A DNA stretch of 53,632 nucleotides from Candidatus Nomurabacteria bacterium RIFCSPHIGHO2_02_FULL_35_13 (GTDB lineage Bacteria; Patescibacteriota; Minisyncoccia; Phycocordibacterales; UBA9973), in NCBI GenBank assembly GCA_001785515.1, contig MFTY01000004.1, positions 2,657 to 56,288 on the forward strand. The letters run 5' to 3'. How positions within the stretch are numbered: position 1 is the first letter of the stretch; every line of letters begins with the position of its first letter. The notes under the pieces are model-generated. The model was not told the DNA's origin. It worked only from the letters and a program-made list of their open reading frames with translations, and searched no databases. Below, in pieces: positions 51,315-53,632 of the stretch. A program made the position numbers and the translations under genes.

Positions 51315-51382
51315 GTAAATTATTTATTCTAATAATCAAACTTCAAGTTAATTTTTCAAAACCAATCTGCGGGCAATCTGCG

Positions 51383-51934
51383 TTAACCTAACACTTCTTT
51401 TTCTTTCTTTTCAAAAATATCTTCCAATTTTTTATTTATTTCATCAATAATTTTCTGTAAATCTTCCTTTGCCCTGAACTTGTCATCCTCTGTTATTTTA
51501 TCATTTTCTTCTTGTGCTTGAACATCATTCCAGATGCGTTCTCGTTCACGACGCACGGTTATTCTTGCTTCCTCTAATTTCTCTTTCAAAACCTTTACCA
51601 GTTTTTGCCTTGTTTCTGTCGTTAATTGTGGAAAAATAACTCGGATACCAGCATCGTCAACAGCTACCGAAAGTCCCAAATTGGCGCTAGTTATCGATTT
51701 TTCTATCTCTTTTATTTGGCTTTTATCCCAAGGCGCAATGCGTAAAGTTTTGGGGTCTTCAATGGAAATTGAGGCGACATTTTTTAAAGAAACATACGAA
51801 CCATACGATTCTACGGAAATTCCGTCCAATATCATGGGAGATGCTCGTCCTATATTAAGCTGGCTGTATTCTTTACTCAAATATTCTGATACCTTATTTA
51901 TTTCTGTTTTAAAATTTGAAAAATTATATTGCAT
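51383..51934 (-). CDS. frr: Ribosome recycling factor
   Basis: Splits post-termination ribosomes with EF-G. GRASPMILDGISVESYGS, LRIAPWDKSQIKEIEKSI, IRVIFPQLTTETRQKLVKVL and VRRERERIWNDVQ match the family; length is 183, standard. The usual partner pyrH is absent. Its 3' side has a tandem CAATCTGCG repeat. The gene has its own leaderless-type promoter. Confidence 0.97.
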   Translation of the reverse strand: MQYNFSNFKTEINKVSEYLSKEYSQLNIGRASPMILDGISVESYGSYVSLKNVASISIEDPKTLRIAPWDKSQIKEIEKSITSANLGLSVAVDDAGIRVIFPQLTTETRQKLVKVLKEKLEEARITVRRERERIWNDVQAQEENDKITEDDKFRAKEDLQKIIDEINKKLEDIFEKKEKEVLG

Positions 51935-51949
51935 AGTCTAATTATAACA
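51935..51949 (-). promoter_or_regulatory. frr promoter, leaderless type
   Basis: Extended -10 TGtTATAAT (51949 to 51941), six bases, ATG of frr. It lies in the 19-base gap after holB. Confidence 0.72.
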
Positions 51950-51953
51950 TTAA

Positions 51954-52691
51954 TTAAAAATTCGGAGTAATTAAAGCTACAGATTCCATTAAGCTTTTTG
52001 CAGATGAGCCAGGTTGGTTTAAAAATTCGCGAACTTTGAAAAAATGCTTAAAAAAAGTAAAGTCAGAATAATTCTTTAGAAACTTGCTTTGCAATATGGT
52101 TTCAAGCGCATTTAAAAATTTTAAAGCTTTGGAACGAGCGCTTGATGTTTCAATTACTAAATTTTCCTCATCTTCTTCCGCTTCGGCTAACAATTCTTTT
52201 ATAAAATCAATTCTATTTCTGGTGGGCATTGTTATAAATTTTTCTGCTTCCTTTAATTCATTTCCTAATTCTGTTTTTGTCCTGATTAAATAAAACCTGG
52301 AAACAAGGGTTTTTAAAAGAATATTAATATCAGGTATTATGATAAAAAAATGCGTATTTTCTATCGGTTCTTCAAATATTTTGAGTAAAGTATTTTGCGC
52401 CTCTAGCAAAAAATTATTGGCAGAAATTAAAAATATTTTTTTCCCGGTTGCCTCGCCCGTAGAGCTATGGCCGAGGGAAAAACTTTTCTCATATTCCATG
52501 GATTTTAAATTACGGGCATCTTCAATCTTAAAAGAATCTACATTTATGTGACAAAAATCAGGATTACCGGAAGTTTCTATCTTTAAATTTTTCATGAATT
52601 TAAAAATTTCCGGCACAATTTCTTCTTGTGCGCCTTCTATCAAATATGCGTGATGTAAATTATTTTTATCTAGATTATTTAAAATTTCCAT
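51954..52691 (-). CDS. Clamp-loader delta-prime-like protein (HolB-like)
   Basis: An AAA+ clamp-loader relative with no Walker A (LIEGAQEEIVPE takes its place). It keeps HHAYLIEG, KIFLISANNFLLEAQNTLLKIFEEP and the SRFYLIRTK region that in delta-prime contacts the ring. Residues 73-81 (LGHSSTGEA) are an insert from a palindrome shared with purL; the family normally goes straight into the KKIFLI strand here. Length (245) is short for HolB (~330), so the C-terminal collar may be reduced. It overlaps the mreB stop by one base. Confidence 0.8.
   Translation of the reverse strand: MEILNNLDKNNLHHAYLIEGAQEEIVPEIFKFMKNLKIETSGNPDFCHINVDSFKIEDARNLKSMEYEKSFSLGHSSTGEATGKKIFLISANNFLLEAQNTLLKIFEEPIENTHFFIIIPDINILLKTLVSRFYLIRTKTELGNELKEAEKFITMPTRNRIDFIKELLAEAEEDEENLVIETSSARSKALKFLNALETILQSKFLKNYSDFTFFKHFFKVREFLNQPGSSAKSLMESVALITPNF
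52451..52477. repeat. In-frame palindromic insert, copy in holB-like gene
   Basis: CCTCGCCCGT-AGAGCTATGG-CCGAGGG: paired arms CCTCG/CGAGG, CC/GG, TAG/CTA. On the minus strand it encodes LGHSSTGEA between EYEKSF and the KKIFLI strand of the AAA+ fold. Confidence 0.75.
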
Positions 52692-53632
52692 TATTTTTTA
52701 CTCAAGATTGTTTTTTTATAGACATCCAAATGTTCAAGAGCTATACCCGTGCCTTTTACTACGCAAAAAATAGCGTCTTCGGCCAGAGTTGCTTTTACTC
52801 CGGTTTTTCTATAAACCAAATCTGGAAAATTACGCAATTGCGATGAACCGCCTGTCATAATAATCCCATAATCCATAATATCAGAAGCGAGCTCTGGTGG
52901 AGTTTCTTGTAATACGTCCTTGATTGCTTTTATTATTTGTTTTAATTCTCCGTCTATTGCTTTGACTATTTCATTTGTTCCGACTTGAGCGGAGCGAGGC
53001 AATCCTTGAATAAAATCGCGTCCTTTAATTGTAACTCTAAGTTCTTCTTCTAAGGGAACGGCTGCGCCAATTTTTATTTTTACTTCTTCCGCTGTTCTGT
53101 CTCCTATCGCCAAATTAAAAGTCTTTTTTATATAATCGGCAATTGCCTGGTCAATTTTATTTCCGGCGCATTTTACCGATGTAGAAGCCACAATTCCGCC
53201 TAACGATATGACAGCCACATCTGTCGTGCCACCGCCAATATCAACTACCATATACCCCTTTGATTCATAAATTGGAATACCAGCGCCAATTGCGGCCAAT
53301 ATTGGTTCTTTTACCACGTAAGCATTCCTGGCACCCGCGCGTATAGCCGCTTCTATCACTGCCCTGCGTTCCGTGGAAGTAACGCCTGCCGGCACTGAAA
53401 CCATCACGTCAGGTTTAAAAAGATTAAATCGTCCCAATGCTTTGTTGATAAAATAACGAAGCATGGCTTCTGTTACACGATAGTCGGCGATAACTCCGTC
53501 TTTCATTGGACAATAAGTAATGATGGAATCCGGCGTTTTTCCTATCATATCTTTAGCTTCAAAACCAATAGCTAAAATTTTATTATCTTGTTCAGAAACC
53601 GCCACTACTGAAGGCTCGTTTAAGACTATTCC
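52691..53632 (-). CDS. mreB: Rod-shape protein MreB, N-terminus outside window
   Basis: A bacterial actin that guides cell-wall elongation. The frame is open to the right edge and reads GIVLNEPSVVAVSEQ, the usual sequence near residue 20-35 of MreB, so only about 20 N-terminal residues are missing; the GTG at 53605 is internal. IGFEAKDMIGKTP, VSVPAGVTSTERRAV, VDIGGGTTDVAVISLGGI and TGGSSQLRNFPDLV are actin-fold phosphate and adenosine motifs. It is followed by the holB-like gene and lies far from PBP2 (11708). Confidence 0.95.
   Translation of the reverse strand, partial: GIVLNEPSVVAVSEQDNKILAIGFEAKDMIGKTPDSIITYCPMKDGVIADYRVTEAMLRYFINKALGRFNLFKPDVMVSVPAGVTSTERRAVIEAAIRAGARNAYVVKEPILAAIGAGIPIYESKGYMVVDIGGGTTDVAVISLGGIVASTSVKCAGNKIDQAIADYIKKTFNLAIGDRTAEEVKIKIGAAVPLEEELRVTIKGRDFIQGLPRSAQVGTNEIVKAIDGELKQIIKAIKDVLQETPPELASDIMDYGIIMTGGSSQLRNFPDLVYRKTGVKATLAEDAIFCVVKGTGIALEHLDVYKKTILSKK

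Noticed and set aside
51361-51382. Tandem CAATCTGCG repeat after frr as terminator
   Set aside because: It is a direct rather than inverted repeat and forms no stem.
52691-53605. GTG at 53605 as the mreB start
   Set aside because: Upstream in-frame residues match conserved MreB sequence; the gene simply continues beyond the window.
1-53632. Alternative genetic code with UGA as Gly or Trp
   Set aside because: TGA ends the S41 peptidase and purL at expected positions and no conserved protein needs read-through of TGA.

Overview
The window is AT-rich, gene-dense and tightly packed, with overlapping or nearly abutting genes. It looks like a chromosome segment of an ultra-small Patescibacteria/CPR bacterium, most likely of Parcubacteria type. 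Reasons: ribosomal proteins L9, L27 and L33 are dispersed among unrelated genes; DnaX is reduced and RelA/SpoT is compact; there are many small membrane orphans; two copies of a cysteine-rich zinc-module protein of a kind I associate with this group are present; and Shine-Dalgarno signals are almost absent. TGA serves as a stop codon (S41 peptidase, purL), so there is no sign of UGA recoding. Both ends cut genes: a zinc-module protein on the left and MreB on the right. No rRNA, CRISPR array, insertion sequence or prophage was seen.

Layout. Bases 1-7440 (+) carry the end of a zinc-module gene, then mraY-ftsW-murG (lipid II synthesis and polymerisation), gltX, an M23 peptidase, and two small pilin-like membrane proteins. 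Bases 7510-17660 (mostly -) carry a nuclease-like gene, an Ada-type zinc protein, rpmA, a methyltransferase, rplI, an S41 peptidase, PBP2 with a small membrane gene in the usual mreD position, an exported protein and a P-type Ca-type ATPase. Bases 17690-23440 (-) carry a SET-domain gene, tRNA-Gln, dnaX, dus, ftsQ and serS, and hold a cluster of structured intergenic repeats. Bases 23440-31680 carry dprA, topA, relA/spoT, parB, tRNA-Leu, an HTH-MurA fusion and miaA. Bases 31650-45950 are a large purine block: purC, purM, purE, guaA, guaB, purA, purD, purN, purF, purQ and purL, that is most of the route to AMP and GMP except purB, purH and purK. Bases 46000-53632 carry a membrane orphan, tRNA-Trp, rpmG, ddl, the full-length zinc-module protein, rseP, frr, a holB-like gene and mreB.

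Three themes stand out. (1) Promoter-proximal genes show a strikingly constant design: a -10 box (often extended TGn), then 6 (sometimes 7) bases, then the ATG. This predicts leaderless mRNAs and fixes several start codons. (2) Several families of palindromic repeats occupy the intergenic DNA: three hairpins with one common 50-base core but different, self-complementary arms; three hairpins that end flush against start codons; a predicted three-way-junction element after dus; and a palindrome inserted in frame in both purL and holB. (3) Cell-wall genes, purine synthesis and uncharacterised Cys-rich proteins coexist in what is otherwise a reduced genome.
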